Shown here: piece by piece, positions 1 through 8,578 of the stretch
Position numbering within the stretch: position 1 is the stretch's first letter
Layout of the letters: every line of letters starts with the position of its first letter
Assembly: GCF_022427145.1 (NCBI RefSeq)
Contig: NZ_JAKSXN010000004.1
Location: 62,001-126,000 of the forward strand
DNA length: 64,000 nucleotides
Direction: 5' to 3'
From: Paenibacillus timonensis
Lineage (GTDB): Bacteria > Bacillota > Bacilli > Paenibacillales > Paenibacillaceae
The notes under the pieces: generated by a model
The model's database searches: none
Seen by the model: the letters and a program-made list of their open reading frames with translations, nothing else
What the model was told of the DNA's origin: nothing
Program-made: the position numbers and the translations under genes

Positions 1-1
1 C

Positions 2-166
2 AACCGTTTGATCACGAACCTCCGGAAGCGGGGGATCAAAGTGACAGCCGTTCATAACCACTGGCTGAAGGAAAATCCACGGTTGATGTATATCCACTGG
101 GAGGCTGTCTCGGATCCTATTGAGTTTGCTAGAAAAACCAAAGCTTCAATTGCCTTTTTGGGTTAG
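2..166 (+). CDS. DUF1259 (LppY/LpqO-like) protein, 3' end only
   Basis: The window opens inside this gene; the last 54 codons and the TAG stop are present. The visible protein ends with AVHNHWLKENPRLMYIHWEA followed by a short basic tail ending SIAFLG. This is the conserved HNHW...HWE segment of DUF1259 proteins, whose biochemical function is not known. It is closely related to the next gene, 53 bp downstream, so the two form a tandem paralogous pair. The start and any signal peptide lie outside the window. Confidence 0.8.
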   Translation, partial: NRLITNLRKRGIKVTAVHNHWLKENPRLMYIHWEAVSDPIEFARKTKASIAFLG

Positions 167-218
167 TCCGGCTTTGTTTCGTGATTTGATTATCGGATGA
201 ATGGAAAGGATGAATGCA

Positions 219-641
219 ATGGCGGCACAAGTGAAGGCAAGTCCTCGTTTTCGAAGATTGTGTAACGAGTTTTCTAGCATTTTAGGCGGAACGGAACATG
301 AAATCACCAAAGGCCCCGTTTGTTTTGTCAGCCGAAATCGAAGAATCAATGCTGCAATATTGAGGAGAAAAACGACTTCCCCGTTGATCCGTTATCAACT
401 GTTCTCGTTTGAGTCATTGGATCGCTCAGGTCATGCCCTTTGTTTGGGGGAAACGGCTCTCTTCCAAAGCCAGGTCAATCGGTTGTTAACCAATTTGCGC
501 AAAAACGGGATTAAAGTAACGGCGGTTCACAATCACTGGCTCTTTGATAGTCCGCGGCTGATGTATGTTCACTGGGAATCCATTGATGATCCGATTGATT
601 TTGCCAAAAAAGTAAAGCGCTCTATCGCATTCTTGGGCTGA
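219..641 (+). CDS. DUF1259 domain protein
   Basis: About 140 residues, the usual size of a single DUF1259 domain. Family features seen: an N-terminal FSSILGG segment, FSFESLD near the middle, and the C-terminal AVHNHWLFDSPRLMYVHWES block whose His residues are the best conserved. No signal peptide or membrane segment is evident. The start chosen is ATG 219 because GGAAAGGA at 203-210 is spaced correctly for it; ATG 201 and 210 are in frame but lie upstream of or inside that site. It is a tandem paralogue of the preceding truncated gene. The function of the family is unknown; metal or small-ligand binding is only a guess from the conserved histidines. Confidence 0.8.
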   Translation: MAAQVKASPRFRRLCNEFSSILGGTEHEITKGPVCFVSRNRRINAAILRRKTTSPLIRYQLFSFESLDRSGHALCLGETALFQSQVNRLLTNLRKNGIKVTAVHNHWLFDSPRLMYVHWESIDDPIDFAKKVKRSIAFLG

Positions 642-827
642 TTGCACGGCGGCGGATGGTGGAAATTCCACGGTTCGCCCCCAAACCTATCTTTTCTAAT
701 CGAATCGCCCTAGCCTAAAGTCTAGCTTCCAAACACCACCTAAGACGGTTATATCGCGCCAATACGGTAGTTATAATGGGTTTATAAACTTTGCGCGTGA
801 CTGATGAAGGTAAAGGAGTGTTTGAAA

Positions 828-1610
828 GTGAAAGCAGTAGAAGCGACGAATGTGGCGAAGGTGGGGAAGGTGAATTGGGCGCTGTTTAATCCCAAGACCT
901 ATGCAACGATGCTCTATCTCTTGCTCTCTCTCCCGTTGGGGATCATCTATTTGACGTTAGCGATTACGGGGCTTGCCCTTTCCATTGCGTTGACTCCGGT
1001 GTTTATCGGGATCCCGATGTTTTTTGGAATGGCCAAGCTGTTGAATGGGATTGTGAGCTTTGAGCAAAGTCTGATTCGGCATATTTTAAGGTTGCCGGTT
1101 CCGCCCGCGGCGGTTCCAAACTACGCACAAGCAGAGGCTGGACAAAATTGGTTTATGCGTATGGTGAAGGGGTTTGACGGGGAGTTGTTCTTCCGAAATC
1201 TGATGCTCGTGATCCTTCGTTTCATCACCGGCATCGTCTTCTTTGCGGTGATGGTTACGGCCCTTGCCCTAGGGATCGGCTTTATTGCCCTTCCCGTCGT
1301 GCATATCATTCTGATGAATGAAATGAAGCTGGATATTTTGGAAAACACCCTATTCACGTATTTCCATATCGATTGGACCTATAATCAGCAGTATCTGCTC
1401 TCCGAAGGCATTGGCCTGGTGTTGTTCTGGGTCGCGCTTCGCGTCGTGAATGGATTGATGCAGGTTCAACGCAGAATCATGTATGTGGACGAGGCTTATC
1501 TGCAGCCGACGCCAGAGCCGGCTCCAACTCAATTCCATGCGCCTGTTCAGCCGCAATATGAGGAGTTCCTGGACGAGCAACCTGGGCAAGAGAAGTTGTG
1601 GTTGGCTTAG
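828..1610 (+). CDS. Stand-alone membrane Sensor-domain protein
   Basis: About 260 residues with four or more hydrophobic segments (approximately residues 25-70, 125-165 and 190-215). The motif set LYLLLSLPLGIIYL...ITGLALSIAL matches the putative sensor domain (Pfam Sensor) usually placed at the N terminus of histidine kinases. Here no kinase, HAMP or DNA-binding domain follows, only a soluble Pro/Gln-rich tail. Start GTG 828 is preferred because TAAAGGAG (811-818) precedes it at 9 bp; the in-frame ATG at 804 lies upstream of that site. A strong terminator follows, so it looks monocistronic. The signal sensed and the partner are unknown. Confidence 0.7.
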   Translation: MKAVEATNVAKVGKVNWALFNPKTYATMLYLLLSLPLGIIYLTLAITGLALSIALTPVFIGIPMFFGMAKLLNGIVSFEQSLIRHILRLPVPPAAVPNYAQAEAGQNWFMRMVKGFDGELFFRNLMLVILRFITGIVFFAVMVTALALGIGFIALPVVHIILMNEMKLDILENTLFTYFHIDWTYNQQYLLSEGIGLVLFWVALRVVNGLMQVQRRIMYVDEAYLQPTPEPAPTQFHAPVQPQYEEFLDEQPGQEKLWLA

Positions 1611-1640
1611 ATATGGTTTGGATATCCCCTTGATACACAA

Positions 1641-1680
1641 GAAGAGTTATCGGATCACTTCCGATAACTCTTCTTTGTTT
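1641..1680 (+). terminator. Rho-independent terminator after the Sensor-domain gene
   Basis: A perfect 13-bp stem (GAAGAGTTATCGG at 1641-1653 with CCGATAACTCTTC at 1661-1673), a 7-base loop, then TTTGTTT. Confidence 0.9.
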
Positions 1681-1783
1681 ATTGATCATCGGCCATTCCC
1701 AGACCGTCGTTATCATATAAGGAATATGGATAATGTGGTAGAAGAAGGGGGAAAATACTCAAAGAAAATGGGGGGGCTAAATA

Positions 1784-2980
1784 ATGACGAGAGAAAACTA
1801 TCAAAACAATTTTATTGAAGAAACATTTGTTGTCGATTGGATGGCTGTTGCAGGATGGATTGCAGCAGGAATTGTTAGCAAATTGGCCGGAGATACGATT
1901 GGAGTAGAATTAGAAAAACTACTTGGCATTGAATCATCTACTGATCAATTAATACGAAGTTCAGTTGATGAAATCTGCCAACGGATTGATCAAATCGTAA
2001 ATCAACAATTTATTGAGGAATGGTCTGCTGATCTTGAAGCCGTTAGAAAAGACATTCTAATGTATTTACCCAAGCAAGATACGGATATGATCAAACAACT
2101 TGAAGGAAAGGTTCATATTTTGGCGGAGCGTTTTATCATGGAGGGCACTAAAACTTTAGGACCTTTCATGATCTCTGCAAGTATGGATTTAGTATGTCTA
2201 AGATATCTATCGAGTACCAATGGAGCTTTTGTTCAAGATTTGACGAGTCGTGCAAAGGAATACGCAGATTGGGCGGAGGCAAAATCAACGGAAATTATAG
2301 AATTGGCAAAAACCTTTGTCTCTTCATCCTGTAGCAGCGGTAGAGGCTTGCCCGTAGGAGATATGGACCCTCAAAATTATGCCTATTACACTTCACAGTG
2401 GGGCAAAAAAAAACATAGATGGAGTGGATCTGAGAATTTATCTGTCTATAAGGGAAGATGTGAAGAGAATCGACTGAATCATTACAATAATACTGTGGTT
2501 CCGGCCCTGGAAAGACATAACCAGATCATCGATTGTGTTAAATTGTGGAGAAGTATACCCGCAAATACATCGATTGTATTTAGAGATGTGGAAAATTTAC
2601 TTCAATATAGATGCAAAAACCATTCTTTGGAAAGGGGTGTAATTGTCCAAGGGAATGATCGAGACGGACAGTACAGCAATCCGAGTATCCACTATGATTT
2701 AATGAATTTACCAGAAAATACAACGATCCATTTCTATTCAAAAACTCGGGCAGATAAAGAGATAAATAGAATTGGTGAAATAGTGATATGGGAACTTGGT
2801 TCTGAAAATGTTCCTGTTAGTTCAGGTCAATTTAAGGTGTCGATCGATTGGAACGTAAATAAAGTTGTCGCCATAAAGAAAGAACCAAACTCGAACATTA
2901 GATGCGAGATCTATTGGCATGATAATGAGGAAGTAAACACAATTGTAGATGTCCAGGAAACAAGAATTGAAATTACTTAG
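1784..2980 (+). CDS. Orphan AT-rich protein, helical N terminus (function unknown)
   Basis: 398 residues that I cannot place in a family. Residues 15-180 look mostly alpha-helical, with a small apolar stretch (VDWMAVAGWIAAGIVSKLAG) near the start and repeated amphipathic segments; residues 240-398 look beta-rich. There is no signal peptide. A helical bundle followed by a beta-rich half recalls pore-forming or insecticidal toxins, but I see no diagnostic block, so this is only a structural analogy. The gene is visibly AT-richer than its neighbours, has its own G-rich ribosome site just before ATG 1784, and is closed by its own terminator, all consistent with a lone acquired gene. Confidence 0.65.
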   Translation: MTRENYQNNFIEETFVVDWMAVAGWIAAGIVSKLAGDTIGVELEKLLGIESSTDQLIRSSVDEICQRIDQIVNQQFIEEWSADLEAVRKDILMYLPKQDTDMIKQLEGKVHILAERFIMEGTKTLGPFMISASMDLVCLRYLSSTNGAFVQDLTSRAKEYADWAEAKSTEIIELAKTFVSSSCSSGRGLPVGDMDPQNYAYYTSQWGKKKHRWSGSENLSVYKGRCEENRLNHYNNTVVPALERHNQIIDCVKLWRSIPANTSIVFRDVENLLQYRCKNHSLERGVIVQGNDRDGQYSNPSIHYDLMNLPENTTIHFYSKTRADKEINRIGEIVIWELGSENVPVSSGQFKVSIDWNVNKVVAIKKEPNSNIRCEIYWHDNEEVNTIVDVQETRIEIT

Positions 2981-2997
2981 ACCCTGGATTTTTCGAC

Positions 2998-3041
2998 AGG
3001 GTTCTGTCATTCATGAATGATGCATGCAGAGCCCTTTTTTT
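2998..3041 (+). terminator. Rho-independent terminator after the orphan gene
   Basis: Stem AGGGTTCTG (2998-3006) with CAGAGCCCT (3027-3035), one G-T pair. The loop itself contains the palindrome TCATTCATGAATGA. A run of seven T follows. Confidence 0.85.
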
Positions 3042-3076
3042 GCTATATAAGAGCGTTCATCCCCACCTTCTATAAC

Positions 3077-3102
3077 CGAATCTATAACCGCGGTTAGATT
3101 CG
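3077..3102. promoter_or_regulatory. Imperfect palindrome upstream of the SLH gene
   Basis: CGAATCTATAACCG (3077-3090) faces CGGTTAGATTCG (3091-3102). The arms are complementary except for two extra bases in the left arm. It lies about 75 bp before the start of the GLUG/SLH gene, just upstream of a TATAAT-like -10 at 3121. It could be an operator or a hairpin; no regulator is assigned. Confidence 0.4.
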
Positions 3103-3130
3103 ATAGCCGATGAGATCTTTTATAATTTTA

Positions 3131-3145
3131 GAATGATTATCATTC
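3131..3145. promoter_or_regulatory. Fur-type box before the SLH gene
   Basis: GAATGATTATCATTC is a perfect 7-1-7 palindrome containing the AATGATTATCATT core of the classical Fur box. It lies 5 bp downstream of a TATAAT (3121-3126) and about 30 bp before the ATG at 3176, a position where a repressor would block transcription. Iron control is inferred from sequence only. Confidence 0.55.
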
Positions 3146-3175
3146 GGTGAAAGAGAGAAGGAAGGGTTGAACGGA

Positions 3176-6100
3176 ATGAAGCGTTTTTTCATAGGGTTGA
3201 TGGTACTGTCGTTGGTGTTGGGTGTCCCGCCAATGGCCGTTTTCGCGGATTCGGAAGGATCGGCGATGGCGGGAAACGGGACGGCGGGGGATCCCTTTAT
3301 CGTCACGACGCTGGATCAGCTAGATGAAGTACGGGGCAACTTGACGGCCCACTATCGGCTTGGCGCGGATATCGATGCGTCGGCGACGGCGGGTTGGGAC
3401 GGCGGAGCGGGCTGGATGCCGATTGGGGAAAGAGGCAGCGGGGACAGCTCCACGCAGTTCACGGGGGTGTTCGACGGGGCAGGTCATGTCATCCGTAACC
3501 TGACGATCAATCGGCCGTCTCAGGATGGGGTGGGGCTGTTTGGAATGATTGGCACGGGAGGCATGGTTCGAGATCTAGGGATGGAGGGCGGTACCATCAC
3601 GGGCGGCACCTCTACCGGCGCACTGGCAGGGAACAATAACGGGACGATCGAGCAGTCCCATGCCGGGGTCGATGTATGGGGATCTGGAGTGGTTGGGGGG
3701 CTGGTTGGTTACGAATACGGCCAGATTCTCGCCTCGTACGCTACGGGGAATGTCAGCGGAACGAATAATGTCGGAGGATTGGTAGGACGCAGCGATGGAA
3801 CGGTAACGAAATCGTATGCGACCGGTCATGTGGAAGGAAATGACACGGTTGGCGGACTTATCGGGCTGAAGGAAGGGGGGGAGTTAAGTCGATCCTATTT
3901 TGCCGGCACGGTTCATGGAAGTGGTAATTACATAGGCGGTTTGACGGGGTATCTGTCCGGTGGAATCTTAAGCACATCCTATAACATCGGGTCTGTCAGC
4001 GGAGACAAAATCGTTGGCGGACTGGTCGGTATGGCGGTAGATGGCTATATCGGTAAGTCCCATGCCTCCGGTCAGGTTACTGCTCCCGCAGGTGATGTCG
4101 GCGGTGTGCTTGGTTCCAATAACGGCACCTTTATGGAAGGTAACTACTGGGATGAAGAGACTTCAGGGCAGGCGGACGGGTGCGGCTACTTTAATGATGC
4201 TTACGAGAAGGTTTCTTGTGACGCGACAAGCCTAACAACCGCACAAGCGCTGAGCCAAGCGAGCTACACCGGGTTGGATTTCACGGCGGACTGGTTCATG
4301 ATGGAAGGTTCAACGCGGCCTTTCCTTCGGGCGGAATGGTCACAGGTTGTCGGCAACGCCCATCAACTACAATTGATGGCGATGGATCTGACGGCGGATT
4401 ATACGCTGGTAAGCGATATGGATTTCGGCACGGTGTTCACGGACGATAGCCGAGCCGATATGTGGGCCACGAGCAACGAGGATGGGGCGGGCTTCGCGCC
4501 GATTGGCGATGCGACGCTCGGCCCATTTACCGGGCAGCTCGATGGCCAAGGGCATGCGGTTCGCGGCTTATTCATCAACCGCCCGGGAACCGTCCAGGTC
4601 GGGTTGATTGGGAGTCTCGGCGTTGGAGGCCGCGTGCACGGCATTGGGGTAGAGGGCGGCCGCATCAACGGAGGATACTCCAGCGGCGGCTTAATCGGGG
4701 ATATGAGCGGGGGAACCGTCGAGTTGTCCTATTCGACAGCCAGCGTAAGCGGCATTGAGAAAGTCGGGGGCCTGGTGGGGAATATGTATCCCGGCGTCAT
4801 CACGAAATCGTTCGCGGGAGGCGATGTCTCCGGCTGGATGGTGGTTGGCGGCCTGGTGGGCCGTGCCGATCTGGGGAGTTTAATTGAAGATGCTTATGCC
4901 ACCGGTTCCGTTGCAGGGAGCTCCGAAACCGGCGGTCTGATCGGACGACATGTCGGAACGGTCAACCGGGCTTATGCCGCAGGGAATGTCCCAGGCTCCG
5001 GTTCCGAAATCGGAGGGTTGGTAGGCCGGGATTTCAGCCCGACTTCCAGCGTCACCGCGGGATATTATGATGCTGCAACAACAGGCCATGGAGGCGGGAA
5101 GCCGACTGCAGCGATGAAGAGCAAATCCACGTTCGAGACGTGGGATTTTAATGGGACCTGGACGATCGAGGAAGGGAAATCGTATCCGGCCTTGCAAGGC
5201 ATTGCCGCGAATCTCGGCATTGACACCGCTCCCCCGGCGATCGTGAACCTACGAGTCGAAGTTCCCAATCACCTTGTGGTGACTTTGGATGAAGAGGTAA
5301 ACCTGCTTGCAACGGGAGGGTTTTTCGTATCCGTAGACGGTGTTGGAATTGGGGTTCTTGATACCGTAAAAACCGGAGCGAAAACCTTAGAGTTGACGGT
5401 CGGCGAGGAGCTGCATAGCGGACAGGACATCCAGCTGTCCTATGACGCGAATGTGGGAAATGTCTCCGATCTGGCGGGTCATCCGCTGCTCAGTGTGGCA
5501 GATCAACCTTGGCCGCCGGAGATTACGATTACGATGACCACGTCAAATGGGGACGAATATCTAGACGGAACGTGGACGAACGAGCCAGTGACGGTGAGCG
5601 CTTCGGTTTATGGAGATTCTGCAGCCGTCACCGAGTTCGTTTATTCATTGGATGGCGGGGATACGTGGACGGCGTACACGTCGAGCCTTGAGCTTCGGGA
5701 TGACGGCGTACATGTCCTCGATTTCAAGGCGGCTAATTCGGCGGGGATGGAAACGACGATACGGCGTACGGTGAAAATCAGCGCCAGCGGGCTGACCTTG
5801 ACCCCGGAGATGGTTCAAGCGGATGGCAGTCCTTATGGGGAAGGGGACTGGACGAACCAGAGCGTTACCGTCAGTGTGTACGCTGCGGCGGGATTCGGCG
5901 AGATCGTCTCCTTTACCTATGCGGTGGATGGCGGATTGCCGCAAGCGTATGCGAACGGGACGCCAATCGAAATCACCGGGGATGGGGATCATCGAGTTGT
6001 TTTCGAAGTGGAGGATGAAGCTGGACATCGTCTGTCCGAAGAGATGAAGGTGAGGATCGATCAAACGCCTCCTACTATCGATTTCTCCCCGAACGGGCGG

Positions 6101-7363
6101 GAAGTCGCGGAGGTTTCGGCTTCAACCCGGACGACGGTAGGGGATACCGGAAGCGGAGTCGATGCTTCAACGCTCCAATATGTATGGACAACGGATCCCG
6201 CTTTGCCAACGGATGGCTGGGTACCGTTCGTTAGTGGCGCTAATTTGACAAAGAGCGGAGCGGACGGCGATTGGTACCTGCATGTGAGAGCGGCAGATCA
6301 GACGGGGAACGAGAAGACGGCAACGTCCCAGCGGTTCCGGCTGTTCCAGAGAAGCAGTAACCCGGCGCCATCGCCGGGCGGCAATACGTCCTCCAACAGC
6401 GGGGCTCCGTCCTTGCCGAATAACGTATATCCGATCGGAGCTGCTGGCGGCACAGCGAAGTTCACTGGAGGGGAAATCCGGTTTCCAGCAGGTGCGATGG
6501 ATCGCCCGTTCCAGGTGACGATCGAAGAGATCACGGATACGAGTGCCCTGCCGTTGTCCGAGCAGGAACGTCTGGTTAGCCGGGTATTCGATTTTAAGAA
6601 GAATGTGCCGGGGAAATTCCTTGTCCCTGTGACCATCCAACTGCGTCTGAACGCCGACGTGAAGCAGGAGGATGGCAAACAGATCCTGCTAGTTTGGCTG
6701 GACGAGGAGACGGGGGAATGGGTTGCGTTGAACGATCTGCTCGTTGACTACGAAAACGGCATCATCAGCGGCACAACCGATCATTTTACGAAATTTGCGG
6801 CCCTCTCCCGAACGCTTGAGATCCAAGAGCCAGCGGTCGAACTAACGGATATCCAAGGCCACTACGCTGAGGAAACGATCCGGCATCTTACGGAGAGCGG
6901 GATCGTCAGCGGGTATCCGGACGGCACCTTCCGGCCGAACCGTCCGATTACGCGGGCAGAGTTCGTTTCGATCCTGAACTCGGCGATGGCATGGAAAGCG
7001 GCGGGGGATAAAACGTTTGCCGACACGGAGAAGCATTGGGCACGGTCGGCAATCTCCATCGCCTACGCCAACGGGGTCATCCGGGGGATTGACGACACAC
7101 TCTTTGCACCGGACCAGCCGATTACGAGGGAGCAGATGGCCGTGATAGCGGCAAACGCCTTGCATTTAGAGAAGCCGAAGAGCGTTCTGTCCTTCGCGGA
7201 CGGGGAACGAATCTCGAGTTGGGCGAAGGATGCCGTCCAAGCCGTGACGGAGCAGGGGATCTTCTCCGGATATCCTGACCGCACCATACGCCCCCAAGAC
7301 CAGGCAACCCGGGCGGAGGCGGTGATGGTCATTGGCAGAATGATAAAAATGATAGAAGGATAA
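3176..7363 (+). CDS. Secreted GLUG-repeat, SLH-anchored surface protein
   Basis: About 1395 residues. A signal peptide (MKRFFIGLMVLSLVLGVPPM, cleaved near AVFA-DS) is followed by two blocks of GLUG-type repeats (GGLVGR, GGLIGL, GGLTGY and similar) at roughly residues 120-330 and 465-640. Next come a SwmB/Big-like segment and Ig-like repeats (about 690-1060), a ZU5-like region beginning PIGAAGGTAKFTGGE, and three C-terminal SLH domains (about 1215-1395; for example GYPDGTFRPNRPITRAEF). SLH domains bind pyruvylated secondary cell-wall polymer, so the protein should sit on the cell surface. ATG 3176 is preferred to TTG 3167 because AAGGAAGGG is correctly spaced for it. Adhesion is inferred from architecture. 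A Fur-type box lies just upstream. Confidence 0.9.
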   Translation: MKRFFIGLMVLSLVLGVPPMAVFADSEGSAMAGNGTAGDPFIVTTLDQLDEVRGNLTAHYRLGADIDASATAGWDGGAGWMPIGERGSGDSSTQFTGVFDGAGHVIRNLTINRPSQDGVGLFGMIGTGGMVRDLGMEGGTITGGTSTGALAGNNNGTIEQSHAGVDVWGSGVVGGLVGYEYGQILASYATGNVSGTNNVGGLVGRSDGTVTKSYATGHVEGNDTVGGLIGLKEGGELSRSYFAGTVHGSGNYIGGLTGYLSGGILSTSYNIGSVSGDKIVGGLVGMAVDGYIGKSHASGQVTAPAGDVGGVLGSNNGTFMEGNYWDEETSGQADGCGYFNDAYEKVSCDATSLTTAQALSQASYTGLDFTADWFMMEGSTRPFLRAEWSQVVGNAHQLQLMAMDLTADYTLVSDMDFGTVFTDDSRADMWATSNEDGAGFAPIGDATLGPFTGQLDGQGHAVRGLFINRPGTVQVGLIGSLGVGGRVHGIGVEGGRINGGYSSGGLIGDMSGGTVELSYSTASVSGIEKVGGLVGNMYPGVITKSFAGGDVSGWMVVGGLVGRADLGSLIEDAYATGSVAGSSETGGLIGRHVGTVNRAYAAGNVPGSGSEIGGLVGRDFSPTSSVTAGYYDAATTGHGGGKPTAAMKSKSTFETWDFNGTWTIEEGKSYPALQGIAANLGIDTAPPAIVNLRVEVPNHLVVTLDEEVNLLATGGFFVSVDGVGIGVLDTVKTGAKTLELTVGEELHSGQDIQLSYDANVGNVSDLAGHPLLSVADQPWPPEITITMTTSNGDEYLDGTWTNEPVTVSASVYGDSAAVTEFVYSLDGGDTWTAYTSSLELRDDGVHVLDFKAANSAGMETTIRRTVKISASGLTLTPEMVQADGSPYGEGDWTNQSVTVSVYAAAGFGEIVSFTYAVDGGLPQAYANGTPIEITGDGDHRVVFEVEDEAGHRLSEEMKVRIDQTPPTIDFSPNGREVAEVSASTRTTVGDTGSGVDASTLQYVWTTDPALPTDGWVPFVSGANLTKSGADGDWYLHVRAADQTGNEKTATSQRFRLFQRSSNPAPSPGGNTSSNSGAPSLPNNVYPIGAAGGTAKFTGGEIRFPAGAMDRPFQVTIEEITDTSALPLSEQERLVSRVFDFKKNVPGKFLVPVTIQLRLNADVKQEDGKQILLVWLDEETGEWVALNDLLVDYENGIISGTTDHFTKFAALSRTLEIQEPAVELTDIQGHYAEETIRHLTESGIVSGYPDGTFRPNRPITRAEFVSILNSAMAWKAAGDKTFADTEKHWARSAISIAYANGVIRGIDDTLFAPDQPITREQMAVIAANALHLEKPKSVLSFADGERISSWAKDAVQAVTEQGIFSGYPDRTIRPQDQATRAEAVMVIGRMIKMIEG

Positions 7364-7488
7364 CCCACACTTGTCGATTCTCCTTCGAAATAGATTGGAA
7401 GGAAATCGATAAACGATAGAAATGGGTATTCGCATGAGAAAAGCTCAAGCCGGTAGAGTGGAAAACCAGGTATATTCGAACCGGGCGA

Positions 7489-8364
7489 TCAGCTTGTGAC
7501 CGGAGTCAAGCCCTCTTCTTCGATTTCTTGGCGGATATCGGCCGCGACATTTTCGATTCCCGGATAGAGGTCGTGCTCAGTTAAGCCGTAGTGGAGAAGC
7601 TGTTGCTTCATGTCTACTCGGGCGCTGTTGTTGATGACGATTTTATACAAGTAGCTTGGGCTGTCGGGAAGCAGGTCCAGAGCGACGCTTTTTGGAGTGA
7701 TGGGAAAGATGGTAAACGTCCCGGCCTGTTTGATAATCCGCGGATTGTTGAGCGGACCGATGGCTGCTGCGGCTTTGACGCTGTCGCTCTTGGCGTTCGG
7801 GCCGAAGCGGGCGGTAAATGCCGGCTCAACGACATTCGGAATATATCCGGGCTTTAAATAACGGTAGAAACGAAAAGCCTGGTTCAATGTAACGGGATCA
7901 AGCAGCCAGACGGCCTTGTCGTTGGTCACTTCGGTGGGGTTCGTCGGCTCGCCCAGAGCGAACAACAGAGCTACGAGCGCTTCCCGGGACCAATCCAGCA
8001 GACGGGTGGGGACGCCATAATGCTGCATGAGGAAGAGCCACCCCCAATACGAATGGGTTTTGTCTTCGGAATAAGGAAAATAGGGTGGATCCCCTAAAAA
8101 GGGATAAGCAAGAGAACGAAATTTGGACAAGTATACGATTTCGGATTGCGTCCCTAAACCACGAACGATCGACGGATCCAGGTGGTACGTCGTACTTTTC
8201 ACGCCTCTGAACCATAACACGCAGGAGTTGGGATGGTCCGGCGGAGAGATCTTCCGGTAAATTTGGTCGACGGCCTGCAAATATTTCTCCACGGTATCGA
8301 TGCCGGTGATTTCATAGATTCCGCCGTTAGCTGCGGGTTGAATCACCTTCATGGGTTTCGCCAC
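7489..8364 (-). CDS. FRG-domain protein
   Basis: 291 residues carrying the FRG domain: CVLWFRGVKSTTYHLDPSIV near residue 50 includes the name-giving Phe-Arg-Gly, and LMQHYGVPTRLLDWSREAL near residue 130 is the second hallmark block. The biochemical role of FRG proteins is unclear; they recur in accessory and defence-type gene neighbourhoods. No signal peptide is seen. The start is GTG 8364, preceded on the minus strand by GAGGAGGT with 6 bp spacing. It is convergent with the SLH gene and divergent from the GH92 operon, with no partner gene beside it. Confidence 0.8.
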   Translation of the reverse strand: MAKPMKVIQPAANGGIYEITGIDTVEKYLQAVDQIYRKISPPDHPNSCVLWFRGVKSTTYHLDPSIVRGLGTQSEIVYLSKFRSLAYPFLGDPPYFPYSEDKTHSYWGWLFLMQHYGVPTRLLDWSREALVALLFALGEPTNPTEVTNDKAVWLLDPVTLNQAFRFYRYLKPGYIPNVVEPAFTARFGPNAKSDSVKAAAAIGPLNNPRIIKQAGTFTIFPITPKSVALDLLPDSPSYLYKIVINNSARVDMKQQLLHYGLTEHDLYPGIENVAADIRQEIEEEGLTPVTS

Positions 8365-8457
8365 GTTTAAACCTCCTCAATTGTCATACGCCATAAAATA
8401 TGCGCAGATGCCCAGGAGGGTTCGACTCCCCGCTTATATATCCATGATTAAAAAGCG

Positions 8458-8489
8458 AGCGACCGATAAAGGTCGCTTTTTTGTTTTTT
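8458..8489. terminator. Hairpin with T-runs between the FRG and GH92 genes
   Basis: Stem AGCGACC (8458-8464) with GGTCGCT (8471-8477) and loop GATAAA. The plus strand continues with TTTTTTGTTTTTT, and the minus strand also reads into T's, so it could insulate both directions. Confidence 0.7.
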
Positions 8490-8578
8490 AGCGGATGAGA
8501 TTTGTGTACTGTACTATATGTTATGATGAATATATTATATATAATTGAAATAGGAATATCATTTTGGGAGGGATAAAA

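Noticed and set aside
8401-8450. tRNA-like 3' end (GGGTTCGACTCCCC followed by TCCA)
   Set aside because: Only three of five T-stem pairs form and no anticodon or D arm is found upstream; the resemblance is chance.
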